This document shows positions 51,296 to 60,364 of a stretch of 64,000 bases of DNA, in pieces. The notes beneath the pieces are model-generated. The model searched no databases. It saw only the letters and a program-made list of their open reading frames with translations, and was not told where the DNA came from. Every line of letters starts with the position of its first letter. Within the stretch, counting starts at the first letter, position 1. Source of the stretch: Pseudomonas azotoformans (GTDB lineage: Bacteria > Pseudomonadota > Gammaproteobacteria > Pseudomonadales > Pseudomonadaceae); contig NZ_LT629702.1 of NCBI RefSeq assembly GCF_900103345.1, positions 62,001-126,000 on the forward strand, in the 5' to 3' direction. Both the position numbers and the translations under genes were made by a program.

Positions 51296-52387
51296 GTGCA
51301 GCATGCGCTCACCTTGCACGTTTTCTCCGGGCCGGCGTTTGTTCACCGCCAGCTCGCCGATCTTGATCAGGCGCGTACGGGTGACGTTGCGGCTCAGGCC
51401 CAGCAGGTTGGCGGTGTGCACCTGGTTGTAATGGCTGAAACGGTAGGCGGCGCGCAGCAGGGCATCTTCGACTTTTTCATGCAGGGCGCCGGCCTGTTCT
51501 TCGAACAGCTTCTGGAAGGCCCGCGCCAGCAACGCGTCGGCGCTGTTGTCGGTGCCGTGCTGGCTGTCGTCCTGACGCTCGATGCGCATGTTCGACAGGC
51601 GCAGATCGTCGCGCTCGATCACGCCGTTACGGCAGATCAACAGGGTATGGTGGATCACGTTTTCCAACTCGCGGATGTTGCCCGGCCAACTGTAGCTTTT
51701 AAGCTTGTGCTCGGCTTCGCGGCTGATGGTGATCGGGCCGTAACCCAGGCGCTGGCTGTAGGCTTCGATAAAGTGCCGGGTCAGCGGCAGGATATCGCCG
51801 GGGCGCTCGCGCAGCGGGCTGAGTTCCAGGCTGACCACATCGAGACGGTAGTAGAGGTCTTCGCGGAAGTGCCCGGCGTTGATGGCCTTCTCCAATTGCA
51901 CGTTGGTCGCGGCCAATACGCGCACATCAATCGGAATGCTCTTGCGCGAACCCAGGCGTACGACTTCGCGTTCCTGCAGGACCCGCAGCAGTTTGACCTG
52001 GATCGCCATCGGCAAATCGCCGATCTCATCAAGGAACAAGGTGCCGCCGTCGGCCTCCTCGAACCAACCGGCCTTGGCGCTGAGGGCACCGGTAAACGCG
52101 CCTTTCTCATGGCCGAACAGTTCGGCCTCCACCAGGGACTCGGAGAACGCCCCGCAGTTGACCGCTACGAACGGCCGGTTGCGGCGTGCGCTGAGGTTGT
52201 GGATGTGGCGTGCCACCAGCTCTTTACCGGTCCCGGTCTCGCCGATGATCAGCACGCTGGCTTCGCTGGGCGCCACTTGCTGGATGTGGTCGAGCAGTGC
52301 CTGGGATTTCGGGTCTTCGAAGACCTGGGCCGTGGCGCGGATCGACGTCGCGAGAGCAGGCGAGGGCGGTAGGGTCAAAAGCTGCAT
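51284..52387 (-). CDS. sfnR: Sigma-54-dependent activator SfnR
   Basis: A 367-residue bacterial enhancer-binding protein lacking a receiver domain. The AAA+ core has GETGTGKE (about 49-56), the sigma-54 loop GAFTGA, FLDEIGDLP, and a C-terminal Fis-type helix-turn-helix (HTANLLGLSRNVTRTRLIKIG, about 325-345). SfnR activates genes for dimethylsulfone/methanesulfonate use under sulfate limitation. It is the last gene of the msu cluster. ATG 52387 has AGAGAGG six bases upstream. Confidence 0.9.
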   Translation of the reverse strand: MQLLTLPPSPALATSIRATAQVFEDPKSQALLDHIQQVAPSEASVLIIGETGTGKELVARHIHNLSARRNRPFVAVNCGAFSESLVEAELFGHEKGAFTGALSAKAGWFEEADGGTLFLDEIGDLPMAIQVKLLRVLQEREVVRLGSRKSIPIDVRVLAATNVQLEKAINAGHFREDLYYRLDVVSLELSPLRERPGDILPLTRHFIEAYSQRLGYGPITISREAEHKLKSYSWPGNIRELENVIHHTLLICRNGVIERDDLRLSNMRIERQDDSQHGTDNSADALLARAFQKLFEEQAGALHEKVEDALLRAAYRFSHYNQVHTANLLGLSRNVTRTRLIKIGELAVNKRRPGENVQGERMLHLSI

Positions 52388-52398
52388 GGGCACCTCTC

Positions 52399-53586
52399 TT
52401 AGGAATAGAACGTCGGAATTGGCAGGGAGTGGTTCAACGCCCAGTCCCCCAGTTCGTGGAGTTTGTAGTCCACCGGGTCGTGCAGGGTTTGCGTGCGCAG
52501 GTTGCGCCAGTGACGGTCCAGGCGCAGCGACGCGTGGGTGGAGCGCGCACCAGTGACCTCAAACAGGCGGCTGCACAACTCCAGGCCCTGCTGGGTGGCG
52601 GCGACCTTGGCGGTGGCGATGGCAATCGCCAGTTGGCCGCGCTCGTGCTCGCTGAGGTTCGGGCCTTTGGCCCAGGCTTGGTCGAGCAGGTCGGCGGCAC
52701 GTTCTACCAGCAGGCGCACGCCTTCCAGGGCGACCCAGAATTCGCCGTAGTGGTGCAGCACGTATGGGTCCTGGCGCACGTCTTCGGCTGAGGATTTATG
52801 CCAGGCGCGGGTTTCGGTCAGCGTGTAGTTGCGGGCTTCTTCGAAAGCACCTTCGGCAATGCCGAGAAACATGTGCGTGAAGGTCAGTTGGGCAATCAAC
52901 GGGCGCAGGCAGGCGAAGGGCGTGCTCAGCGGGCCCGGATCGAGCAGCAGCTCGGATTCTTCGACGCGCACCCGTTCGAAACTGGCGCTGCCACTGTCGG
53001 TCTGGCGCTGGCCGATGTTGTTCCAGTCGTTGTGCAAGGTGATGCCGCTGCGCCCGCTGGGGATCGCGGCGATCAGCAGTTTGCCACCGGCGGTTTCGTC
53101 CACCGCCGAGGCGATCAGCATTTCCGAGTCGCTGGCGCCGGAGCAGAAGCTCTTTTTGCCGGAGAACTCGCGCCAGCCGCTGAAATCCTTGACCACGGTG
53201 CGTGTGTCCAGTGGGTTGAGGGCGTTGCCCCAGAACCAGTTTTTGCGCGCGGTCTGTTCGAACCAGGGTTGCCATTGGTCCGGGCGCGAAAACAGGCGCA
53301 CGGTGGCGAGCATCAGGTGGTGAAAGCCGAAGACATGGGCGATGGAACTGTCGACCTTGGCGAATTCGCGCACGATACCCAGGGTGTCGCTCCAGCGTGC
53401 GCCGAGGCCACCGTATTGGGTGGGAATGCTCAGGGCCAGCAGGCCGCTCTGGCGCAAGGCGTCGCGTTCAGCCTTGGGCGTGCCGCCGCGTTCGTCGCGT
53501 TCGACGGCGGTGAGGGCGAATTCGGCGGCTAGCAGTCTGGCGGTCTGCAAGGGGGACGGCAGGACGCTGTGGGGTTTGGCGGTCAC
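52399..53586 (-). CDS. msuC: FMNH2-dependent methanesulfinate monooxygenase MsuC (acyl-CoA dehydrogenase fold)
   Basis: A 395-residue flavin enzyme of the acyl-CoA dehydrogenase superfamily in the SfnC/MsuC/DszC branch (IPTQYGGLGARWSDTLGIVREFAKVDSSIAHVFGFHHL; GQRQTDSGSASFERVRV). It converts methanesulfinate to methanesulfonate with FMNH2 from MsuE. It starts with GTG 53586 after TGAGGAAC; the longer frame upstream runs into a repeat. It could alternatively be called SfnB; order favours MsuC. Confidence 0.85.
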   Translation of the reverse strand: MTAKPHSVLPSPLQTARLLAAEFALTAVERDERGGTPKAERDALRQSGLLALSIPTQYGGLGARWSDTLGIVREFAKVDSSIAHVFGFHHLMLATVRLFSRPDQWQPWFEQTARKNWFWGNALNPLDTRTVVKDFSGWREFSGKKSFCSGASDSEMLIASAVDETAGGKLLIAAIPSGRSGITLHNDWNNIGQRQTDSGSASFERVRVEESELLLDPGPLSTPFACLRPLIAQLTFTHMFLGIAEGAFEEARNYTLTETRAWHKSSAEDVRQDPYVLHHYGEFWVALEGVRLLVERAADLLDQAWAKGPNLSEHERGQLAIAIATAKVAATQQGLELCSRLFEVTGARSTHASLRLDRHWRNLRTQTLHDPVDYKLHELGDWALNHSLPIPTFYS

Positions 53587-53624
53587 ACGGTGTTCCTCAA
53601 TGTCTGTTTGGCAATGAAGGCTAA

Positions 53625-53695
53625 ATGTGGGAGGGGGCTTGCTGTGGTGAGCAGGCTTGTCCTGCGTTGGGCTGCGAAGCAGCCCCTCCCACCCA
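53625..53695. repeat. Chimeric palindromic repeat inside the msu operon
   Basis: It begins as a normal REP tip (aaatgtgggagggggcttgc), then switches to a second pseudomonad repeat (TGTGGTGAGCAGGCTTGTCC, then GGGCTGCGAAGCAGCCC) and ends with cctcccac. The outer arms GTGGGAGGGG and CCCCTCCCAC still pair. It lies between msuD and msuC. Confidence 0.8.
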
Positions 53696-53713
53696 AGGCG
53701 GACTTCATTGATC

Positions 53714-54853
53714 TCAAGCTCTTGTCGGCAATACATCGTTGGCAATCATTTCGCCAAACGGGCCCGTGAGGTTGGTGATGCCGTGCCCGGCAAGGCTGGC
53801 GTAGGGCTCCGGCAGCAACGGGAACACCAGTTCGGCGAAGCGATAGGCTTCTTCCAGGTGCGGGTAGCCGGAGAAAATGAAGCTCTCGATCCCCAGGTCC
53901 GCGTATTCCTTGATGCGTTCGGCCACTTGTTGCGGGTTGCCCACCAGCGCGGTGCCGGCCCCGCCACGCACCAGGCCGACGCCTGCCCACAGGTTGGGGG
54001 CGATTTCCAGGTTGTCACGGCGCCCGTCGTGCAGGGCGGCCATGCGGCGTTGGCCTTCGGAATCAAAGCGCGAAAAGGATTTTTGCGCGGCGGCGATGGT
54101 TTCGTCGCTGATGTGCTCGATCAACGTGTCGGCGGCTTTCCAGGCGTCTTCTTCGGTCTCGCGCACGATCACATGCAGGCGGATGCCGAACTTCACGGTG
54201 CGCCCGTGGCGGGCAGCGCGTTCACGTACATCCGCGAGTTTTTCCGCGACAGCGGCGGGTGGTTCGCCCCAGGTCAGGTACACGTCGACCTGCTCGGCGG
54301 CGAGGTCGTGGGCGGCGTCGGAAGAGCCACCGAAGTACAGCGGCGGGTAAGGCTTCTGCACCGGCGGGTAAAGTGCCTTGGCGTTCTGCACACGCAGGTG
54401 TTTGCCTTCGAAATCTACCGATTCGCCCTGCAACACGCGACGCCAGATGCGTAGGAATTCGTCGGAGACTTCGTAGCGTTCGGCGTGGTCGAGAAAGCTA
54501 CCGTCGCCACGGTTTTCGTCGGGGTCGCCGCCGGTCACCACGTTGATCAGCAGACGGCCATTGGACAGGCGATCGAGGGTCGCCGCCATGCGCGCCGAGA
54601 CAGTCGGCGAAATGATGCCCGGACGAATCGCCACCAGGTAACGCAGGCGTTCGGTCAGTGGCACCAAGGCCGAGGCGATGACCCAGGAGTCTTCGCACGA
54701 GCGCCCGGTAGGAATTAGCACGCCGTGGTAGCCAAGGCTGTCAGCCGCCTGGGCGACTTGTTTCAGATAATTGAGGGTGACCGGCCGCGCACCTTGGGTG
54801 GTGCCCAGGTAATGACCGTCGCCGTGTGTGGGCAGAAACCAGAAAACATCCAT
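53714..54853 (-). CDS. msuD: FMNH2-dependent methanesulfonate monooxygenase MsuD
   Basis: A 379-residue TIM-barrel flavin monooxygenase of the SsuD/MsuD group: [18 protein letters not shown] at the N-terminus, [48 protein letters not shown] (about 70-118) and [28 protein letters not shown]. It cleaves the C-S bond of methanesulfonate to give sulfite and formaldehyde. The start is 9 bases downstream of the msuE stop. Confidence 0.93.
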   Translation of the reverse strand: MDVFWFLPTHGDGHYLGTTQGARPVTLNYLKQVAQAADSLGYHGVLIPTGRSCEDSWVIASALVPLTERLRYLVAIRPGIISPTVSARMAATLDRLSNGRLLINVVTGGDPDENRGDGSFLDHAERYEVSDEFLRIWRRVLQGESVDFEGKHLRVQNAKALYPPVQKPYPPLYFGGSSDAAHDLAAEQVDVYLTWGEPPAAVAEKLADVRERAARHGRTVKFGIRLHVIVRETEEDAWKAADTLIEHISDETIAAAQKSFSRFDSEGQRRMAALHDGRRDNLEIAPNLWAGVGLVRGGAGTALVGNPQQVAERIKEYADLGIESFIFSGYPHLEEAYRFAELVFPLLPEPYASLAGHGITNLTGPFGEMIANDVLPTRA

Positions 54854-54862
54854 GACCAATCC

Positions 54863-55426
54863 TTAAGCGATTTTCAGCAGAGAGGGGGAGTGCGCTGCAA
54901 ACAAGGGCGCTGCGCGTTCTGCCGCCAGTTGAATACGGGCTTTCAGCAATTCGCTGGTTATCTGGTAGTCGGTGAAGTCGGCTTCGGTGGCGTACACACC
55001 GATCGGCAGGGTCAGTGCCTGGAAGAAGCTGAACAGCGGGCGCAGCTGGTGGTCGAGGACCAGCGCGTGGCGTTCACTGCCGCCGGTTGCCGCCAGAAGC
55101 ACGGGTGTATTGATCAGCGCATTGAGGCCGACCAGGTCGAACAGGTGCTTGAGCAGGCCTGGGTAGGAGCCGCGATAGACCGGTGCGGCGACGATCAGCA
55201 GGTCGGCCTGTTCGATGGCCAACAGTTGCGCTTCGACTTCTGCTGGCAGTTCATCACGGGACAGCGCACCGCCCAGCGGCCGGGCGATATCCCCCAGCTC
55301 GATCAAGGTGGCCTGGATCGGCAGCAAGGTCGCCAGCTCAGCCAGCACCGCCTGGGTCAACACCAGGGTACGGGATGGGCGCCAGGTTCCGCCGGACAGG
55401 GCAACGACATTCAGGGGACGGGTCAT
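54863..55426 (-). CDS. msuE: NADH-dependent FMN reductase MsuE
   Basis: A 187-residue flavodoxin-like FMN reductase: NVVALSGGTWRPSRTLVLTQAVL (flavin phosphate loop at about 5-15) and IVAAPVYRGSYPGLLKHLFDLVG. It supplies FMNH2 to MsuD and MsuC. The start at 55426 has AAGGAAC. It is the first gene of the msuEDC-sfnR cluster. Confidence 0.93.
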   Translation of the reverse strand: MTRPLNVVALSGGTWRPSRTLVLTQAVLAELATLLPIQATLIELGDIARPLGGALSRDELPAEVEAQLLAIEQADLLIVAAPVYRGSYPGLLKHLFDLVGLNALINTPVLLAATGGSERHALVLDHQLRPLFSFFQALTLPIGVYATEADFTDYQITSELLKARIQLAAERAAPLFAAHSPSLLKIA

Positions 55427-55480
55427 GAACAGTTCCTTCTTCAACAGTGGGTCATCGCAGGTGGAGTGCAATCGCTTGAG

Positions 55481-55496
55481 CAAGAGCTGTACCAAC
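55481..55496 (-). promoter_or_regulatory. Sigma-54 promoter of msuE
   Basis: On the minus strand TTGGTAC-AGCTC-TTGC: -24 TGGTAC (55490-55495) and -12 TTGC (55481-55484) with the exact five-base spacing, one mismatch from TGGCAC-N5-TTGC. Transcription would start near 55469, about 43 bases before msuE. SfnR encoded in the same cluster is a sigma-54 activator. Confidence 0.82.
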
Positions 55497-55579
55497 GGGT
55501 GCAGGCCTTGATTGACGTGGGTTGCAGGCTCACTGCTGAAAAATGCCGGTGTTGGCTGCCTGGTGTTTTGTTGATTGGC

Positions 55580-55608
55580 TGTTGCCAGGGCAACAGTTGC
55601 GTGGGCAA
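55580..55608. promoter_or_regulatory. Candidate upstream activator sites of msu promoter
   Basis: Two imperfect inverted repeats, TGTTGCCAGGGCAACA (55580-55595) and TTGCGTGGGCAA (55597-55608), lie about 85-113 bases upstream of the -24 element, a normal enhancer distance. The 400-base gap between msuE and the lipoprotein gene holds only these sites and an AT-rich stretch around 55640-55710. Confidence 0.55.
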
Positions 55609-55826
55609 CAGTGCCAAGGCGATGTAGGACCCGTTATAGAGGGTTGTATTTATTCCGTAAATGAACGTATTTCCATATTTATAGAGCATAAAGAAATATG
55701 CAGTGGATGCTATCGGAGGTGTCTTGGCGGTTGATAGCAACTATCAAGGCAGGTGATTTTTCACCGTGAAAGGGCGGGAGTAGCCTGTGTTCATTGACTC
55801 GAAACCTCCTTTGCAGGGCCACCGCC

Positions 55827-56096
55827 ATGAACCGATTCCTCGCTGTTTCCTTATTGATTGTCAGCTCAGTCCTTGCCGGATGTGCGACCCATCCTTCGCC
55901 TGAATTGCGTCCCTACACCGCGGAAGAAACCAAACAGTTGGCCCTGGAGGCATTGAGCCGTCGTGGTTTGTCGTTTGACGAATATCAACAGCAGCGTGCC
56001 GCACTGACCGGCCAGCCACAGAAACCCTTCGGCTTTGATCGCCAGAGCGAGATGAACGCCGAACGCAGCGTGATCCTGCATGGTCGTCCCAGTTGA
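55827..56096 (+). CDS. Small predicted lipoprotein
   Basis: An 89-residue protein. The signal peptide MNRFLAVSLLIVSSVLAGC ends in a lipobox with Cys 19; the mature part (THPSPELRPYTAEETKQLALEAL...) is polar and helical with no recognised domain. ATG 55827 is chosen over an upstream ATT/ATG frame start because it gives the signal peptide. Residue +2 is Ala, so outer-membrane targeting is expected. A terminator follows. Confidence 0.82.
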   Translation: MNRFLAVSLLIVSSVLAGCATHPSPELRPYTAEETKQLALEALSRRGLSFDEYQQQRAALTGQPQKPFGFDRQSEMNAERSVILHGRPS

Positions 56097-56112
56097 ATCC
56101 GTACCCAGCGGC

Positions 56113-56155
56113 AAAAAGCCCGAGGTTATCCACAAGGATCCTCGGGCTTTTTGTT
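56113..56155 (+). terminator. Intrinsic terminator with DnaA box in the loop
   Basis: AAAAAGCCCGAGG pairs with CCTCGGGCTTTTT; the A and T runs make it bidirectional. The 14-base loop contains TTATCCACA (56126-56134), a perfect DnaA box. A second small palindrome, TTCAGC-N7-GCTGAA (56170-56188), follows. Confidence 0.9.
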
Positions 56156-56329
56156 TGCCATGGAGCGACTTCAGCCTGTTAAGCTGAATTTCAGGAGCGT
56201 TCCTACGCACATTTACATAAAGTGGTCCTTCTTTAATGGCATGTGATCGGTTAAACCTGACGACCTCTGTCCCGGTCCGCGCCCCTGAGACGCTGCTCTC
56301 GGGAACCTGCTCTGCGAGTTTCTAACGTC

Positions 56330-57490
56330 ATGAATAAACGTCCGTTGTATTTCGACTACGCCGCCACCACCCCGGTGGATGAGCGGGTCATCCAGGTGAT
56401 GATCGAGTGTCTGGGCTTCAATGCCAATTTCGGTAACCCCGCGTCCAGTTCCCACGCGTTCGGCCAGGCGGCCCGGCAAACGGTCGAACAGGCGCGTCGC
56501 CAGGTGGCCGAGCTGGTCGGTGCCAACCCTGAACAGATCGTCTGGACCTCCGGCGCCACCGAGTCCAACAACCTTGCGATCAAGGGCGTGGCCCAGGCGA
56601 GGGGCGTGGTGGGTGGGCATATCATCACCAGCCAGATCGAACACAAGGCCACCCTGGATACCGCGCGACAATTGCAGGAAGCCGGTGTGGCCGTGACCTA
56701 CCTGGTGCCGGACGCTGATGGCTTGATCAGCGCCGAGGCCGTCAGCGAAGCCTTGCGTGAGGACACCTTCCTGGTGTCGCTGATGCTGGTGAACAACGAA
56801 CTGGGCACCCTCAACGATATCCCCGCCATCGGTGCCCGCGTGCGTGAACACGGCGCGTTGTTGCATGTGGATGCGGCGCAGGGTGCGGGCAAGGTGGCGA
56901 TCGACCTGGCGCAGTGGCCAGTGGATCTGATGTCGTTTTCCGCGCACAAACTGTATGGCCCCAAAGGTATCGGCGCGTTGTATGTCGGGCCACGGGCGCA
57001 GCAGAAAGTCCTGGCGCAGATTCACGGCGGCGGCCACGAAGGCGGCTTGCGTTCCGGCACCCTGGCGACCCATCAGATTGCCGGCATGGGCACCGCGTTC
57101 GCCTTGGCGGCGGCGTCTTTCGCTGAAGAAAAGGCGGTGATCGTGGCTCTGCGCCAGCGCCTGCTTGACCAGTTGGATTCGGTGGCCGGTGTGCGCCTCA
57201 ACGGCAGCGCTACACAGCGTATCCCACATACCCTGAGCCTCACGTTCAGTGAAGGCGAAATCAACGCCGCTGCGTTGAGTGCGGGGATCGCGTTTTCTGC
57301 GACCTCGGCCTGCAATTCGGCCAGCAATGCACCGTCCCATGTGCTGCTTGCCCTGGGCCATGATGCACGCAGCGCCAGCCGCACCATTCGCTTGAGCCTC
57401 GGCCGGTTTACCACCGAGCAGGATATCGACCAGGCGGTACAACTGATCAAGGCGGCCCTCGCCAGTGCACCGGCGTTCTGGGCGGTCTGA
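56330..57490 (+). CDS. Cysteine desulfurase family protein (IscS/NifS-like)
   Basis: A 386-residue class V PLP enzyme. It starts YFDYAATTPVDERV. The PLP Lys is in SFSAHKLYGPKGIGALYV (about 204-221), and the catalytic loop Cys is in ATSACNSASNAPSHVLLALG (about 322-341). It removes sulfur from cysteine to give persulfide. It is not in an isc or suf cluster, so it is a stand-alone paralogue. The 51-base gap to aminopeptidase P suggests one transcript. Confidence 0.9.
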   Translation: MNKRPLYFDYAATTPVDERVIQVMIECLGFNANFGNPASSSHAFGQAARQTVEQARRQVAELVGANPEQIVWTSGATESNNLAIKGVAQARGVVGGHIITSQIEHKATLDTARQLQEAGVAVTYLVPDADGLISAEAVSEALREDTFLVSLMLVNNELGTLNDIPAIGARVREHGALLHVDAAQGAGKVAIDLAQWPVDLMSFSAHKLYGPKGIGALYVGPRAQQKVLAQIHGGGHEGGLRSGTLATHQIAGMGTAFALAAASFAEEKAVIVALRQRLLDQLDSVAGVRLNGSATQRIPHTLSLTFSEGEINAAALSAGIAFSATSACNSASNAPSHVLLALGHDARSASRTIRLSLGRFTTEQDIDQAVQLIKAALASAPAFWAV

Positions 57491-57539
57491 TTCATTTATC
57501 GCAACACATAATAATTATTCGTGGTTAGCAGGAGACACA

Positions 57540-59348
57540 ATGAGTACGCAGCCCTTGACCCATGGAACGGTTCCCCAGCGCCTGGCGCATACCCGTGAAC
57601 TGATGAGCCGCGAGGGCATTCACGCCCTGCTGGTGCCGTCGGCTGACCCGCACTTGTCCGAGTACTTGCCGGGTTACTGGCAGGGGCGGCAGTGGCTGTC
57701 GGGGTTTCATGGCTCGGTGGGCACGCTGATTGTCACTGCGGATTTCGCCGGTGTGTGGGCCGATAGCCGTTACTGGGAACAGGCGACCAAGGAACTCAAG
57801 GGCAGCGGCATCGAATTGGTGAAGCTGCAGCCGGGCCAACCCGGCCCGCTGGAGTGGCTGGCCGAGCAAACGCCGGAAGGTGGCGTGGTGGCGGTGGATG
57901 GTGCGGTCATGGCCGTGGCTTCGGCGCGTACCCTGGGCAGTAAGTTGGCGGAGCGCGGCGCGAGCCTGCGTACCGATATCGACCTGCTCGATGAAGTCTG
58001 GCATGACCGTCCGGCATTGCCGAACCAGCCGATCTATCAACACCTGCCACCGCAGGCGACTGTCAGCCGTACTGAAAAACTCGCTTCGCTGCGTGCTGCC
58101 TTGCAAGAGAAGGGCGCCGACTGGCATTTCATCGCGACCCTGGATGACATTGCCTGGTTGTTCAACCTGCGTGGTGGTGACGTCTCGTTCAACCCGGTGT
58201 TCGTGTCCTTTACGTTGATCAATCAACAACAGGCCACGCTGTTTGTGGCGCTGAGCAAAGTCGACGCCGAGCTACGGGCTGTGCTGGAGCAGGATGGCGT
58301 GACGCTGCGCGACTACAACGAGGTGGCGGATGCTTTGCGCGCGGTGCCGGCGGGCGCCAGTTTGCAGGTCGACCCGGCGCGCGTCACCGCGGGTTTGCTG
58401 GAGAATCTCGATGCCGGCGTCAAGCTGGTCGAAGGCCTCAACCCGACCACATTGGCCAAGTCCCGCAAGAGCCTGGCCGACGCGGAACATATCCGCCAAG
58501 CCATGGAACAGGATGGCGCAGCGCTGTGTGAATTCTTCGCCTGGCTGGACAGCGCGCTGGGCCGTGAACGCATCACCGAGTTGACCATCGACGAACACCT
58601 GACAGCTGCGCGCACCCGCCGCCCTGGTTATGTGTCGTTGAGTTTCAACACCATTGCGGCCTACAACGCCAATGGCGCGATGCCGCATTACCACGCCACT
58701 GAAGAAGAACACGCATTGATCGAAGGCGATGGCCTGCTGCTGATCGATTCGGGTGGTCAGTACCTGGGTGGCACTACGGACATCACGCGGATGGTGCCGA
58801 TTGGCACGCCGAGTGACGAGCAGAAGCGTGACTGTACCCGGGTGCTCAAGGGCGTGATTGCCTTATCCCGCGCCCACTTTCCGAAAGGGATCCTGTCGCC
58901 GCTGCTGGATGCGATTGCCCGCGCGCCGATCTGGGCGGAAGGCGTGGACTACGGTCACGGTACTGGCCACGGTGTAGGTTATTTCCTCAATGTGCATGAA
59001 GGTCCGCAAGTGATTGCCTACCAGGCGGCCACGGCGCCGCAAACGGCGATGCAGCCGGGGATGATCACCTCCATTGAACCGGGGACTTACCGTCCGGGGC
59101 GTTGGGGCGTGCGTATCGAGAACCTGGTGTTGAACCGTGAAGCGGGCAAGACCGATTTCGGTGAGTTTCTCAAGTTCGAAACCCTGACCTTATGCCCGAT
59201 CGACACGCGCTGCCTGGAGCCATCGTTGCTCTCGGCCGACGAGCGTCAGTGGTTCAACGCTTACCACGCTGAGGTGCGCACGCGTTTGAGCCCATTGCTC
59301 AGTGGTGCAGCGCTGGAGTGGTTACAGGTACGCACTGCCGCTATCTGA
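57540..59348 (+). CDS. Aminopeptidase P family Xaa-Pro peptidase
   Basis: A 602-residue three-domain enzyme like eukaryotic-type APP1: two creatinase-N-like domains (about 10-150 and 165-310) and a pita-bread catalytic domain (about 315-600). Metal ligands are in LLIDSGGQYLGGTTDITR (two Asp), GHGTGHGVGYFLNVHEGPQ (His), and the Glu residues of ITSIEPGTY and IENLVL. It releases N-terminal residues before Pro in the cytoplasm. Start ATG 57540 has AGGAG. Confidence 0.93.
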   Translation: MSTQPLTHGTVPQRLAHTRELMSREGIHALLVPSADPHLSEYLPGYWQGRQWLSGFHGSVGTLIVTADFAGVWADSRYWEQATKELKGSGIELVKLQPGQPGPLEWLAEQTPEGGVVAVDGAVMAVASARTLGSKLAERGASLRTDIDLLDEVWHDRPALPNQPIYQHLPPQATVSRTEKLASLRAALQEKGADWHFIATLDDIAWLFNLRGGDVSFNPVFVSFTLINQQQATLFVALSKVDAELRAVLEQDGVTLRDYNEVADALRAVPAGASLQVDPARVTAGLLENLDAGVKLVEGLNPTTLAKSRKSLADAEHIRQAMEQDGAALCEFFAWLDSALGRERITELTIDEHLTAARTRRPGYVSLSFNTIAAYNANGAMPHYHATEEEHALIEGDGLLLIDSGGQYLGGTTDITRMVPIGTPSDEQKRDCTRVLKGVIALSRAHFPKGILSPLLDAIARAPIWAEGVDYGHGTGHGVGYFLNVHEGPQVIAYQAATAPQTAMQPGMITSIEPGTYRPGRWGVRIENLVLNREAGKTDFGEFLKFETLTLCPIDTRCLEPSLLSADERQWFNAYHAEVRTRLSPLLSGAALEWLQVRTAAI

Positions 59349-60249
59349 TTGCCTGCAGTTCAGGAGCCTGGGCCAGGGCGTCGGCGATATAGTCGACAAA
59401 CGCCTTGACCCGGGCCGACTGGCGACGGTTGGATGCCGACACTGCATGGATCGGCAGCGACTGCGGGGTGTAGTCCTGCAACAGCGCGACCACGCGGCCA
59501 GCTTTCAAATCGTCGTAGAACAGCCACAGGGGCGACAGCGCAATGCCGAGTCCCGCCAACACCATCTCGCGCACCGCTTCGGAGTTGTTGCTCTGGGCGT
59601 TGCCGACGATGCGCACGCTGTGCCGCTCACCCTTCTTTTCGTAAACCCACTGGTTCTGGCTGCTGAGCAGGTTGAAAAGCAGGCAGTTGTGCTGGCTGAG
59701 GTCCTTCGGGGTTTTCGGAGCGGCATGCCGGGCCAGGTAGGCCGGGCTGGCCAGGGTGGCGCGGTGGGTGGTGCCGATGCGCCTTGCGATCAAGTTGCTA
59801 TCGGCTAATTCGCCAATGCGCAGGGTCACGTCGAGGCCTTCGCTGACCATGTCCTGCAGGTGATCGTTGAGTTGCAGGTCGACTTGCACGTCAGGGTATC
59901 GCTGCAGGAAATCGCCCAGGCGTGCCGCAATCTGCAGGCGCCCGAAACTCACTGACGAACCAATGCGCAAAGAACCGGCGATCGACTCTTTGCCGGTTTG
60001 GAAGCTGTGTTCGGCGGCGTCTACGGCGGCGAGGATTTCACGACAATGGCTGTAGTACCGCTGACCTTCATCGGTCAGGGATAGTTGGCGCGTGCTGCGG
60101 GCAATCAGCTTGCCACCCAGTTCGGTTTCCAGGGCGCGCAGGATCTTGCTGATAGTGGGTTGGCTGGTCTGCATTTCCCGGGCGACGGCAGAAAAGCTGC
60201 CGCGTTCGATCACTCGAACGAAAATCGCCATTGCGTTGAGTTTGTCCAT
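59341..60249 (-). CDS. LysR family regulator
   Basis: A 302-residue regulator. Winged helix: MDKLNAMAIFVRVIERGSFSAVAREMQTSQPTISKILRALETELGGKL. The effector domain begins near 90 (GSLRIGSSVSFGRLQIAARLGDFLQRYPDVQVDLQLND). It belongs to the DmlR/AaeR-like group. It is divergent from the MDR oxidoreductase gene, the likely target, 115 bases away. Its end overlaps the aminopeptidase gene by 8 bases (convergent). Confidence 0.9.
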   Translation of the reverse strand: MDKLNAMAIFVRVIERGSFSAVAREMQTSQPTISKILRALETELGGKLIARSTRQLSLTDEGQRYYSHCREILAAVDAAEHSFQTGKESIAGSLRIGSSVSFGRLQIAARLGDFLQRYPDVQVDLQLNDHLQDMVSEGLDVTLRIGELADSNLIARRIGTTHRATLASPAYLARHAAPKTPKDLSQHNCLLFNLLSSQNQWVYEKKGERHSVRIVGNAQSNNSEAVREMVLAGLGIALSPLWLFYDDLKAGRVVALLQDYTPQSLPIHAVSASNRRQSARVKAFVDYIADALAQAPELQAIR

Positions 60250-60364
60250 GAACTGTCCGATTCATGCGGAATAGGCATGGGTACTATAGCTTTTTGGCGT
60301 CTTATCGGCATGGAGTGGCAGGCGGATCATTGGCTTCATTCTTCAATGACGCGAGATGGCTGAC

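Noticed and set aside
2462..55550. CRISPR array made of the repeated GTGGGAGG elements
   Set aside because: The repeats are dispersed inverted doublets with no regular spacers and no cas genes; they are REPINs.
55596..55620. Sigma-54 promoter at TGGCAC near 55612 on the minus strand
   Set aside because: TGGCAC is followed by TTGC after only two bases, not five; the site at 55481-55496 has the right spacing.
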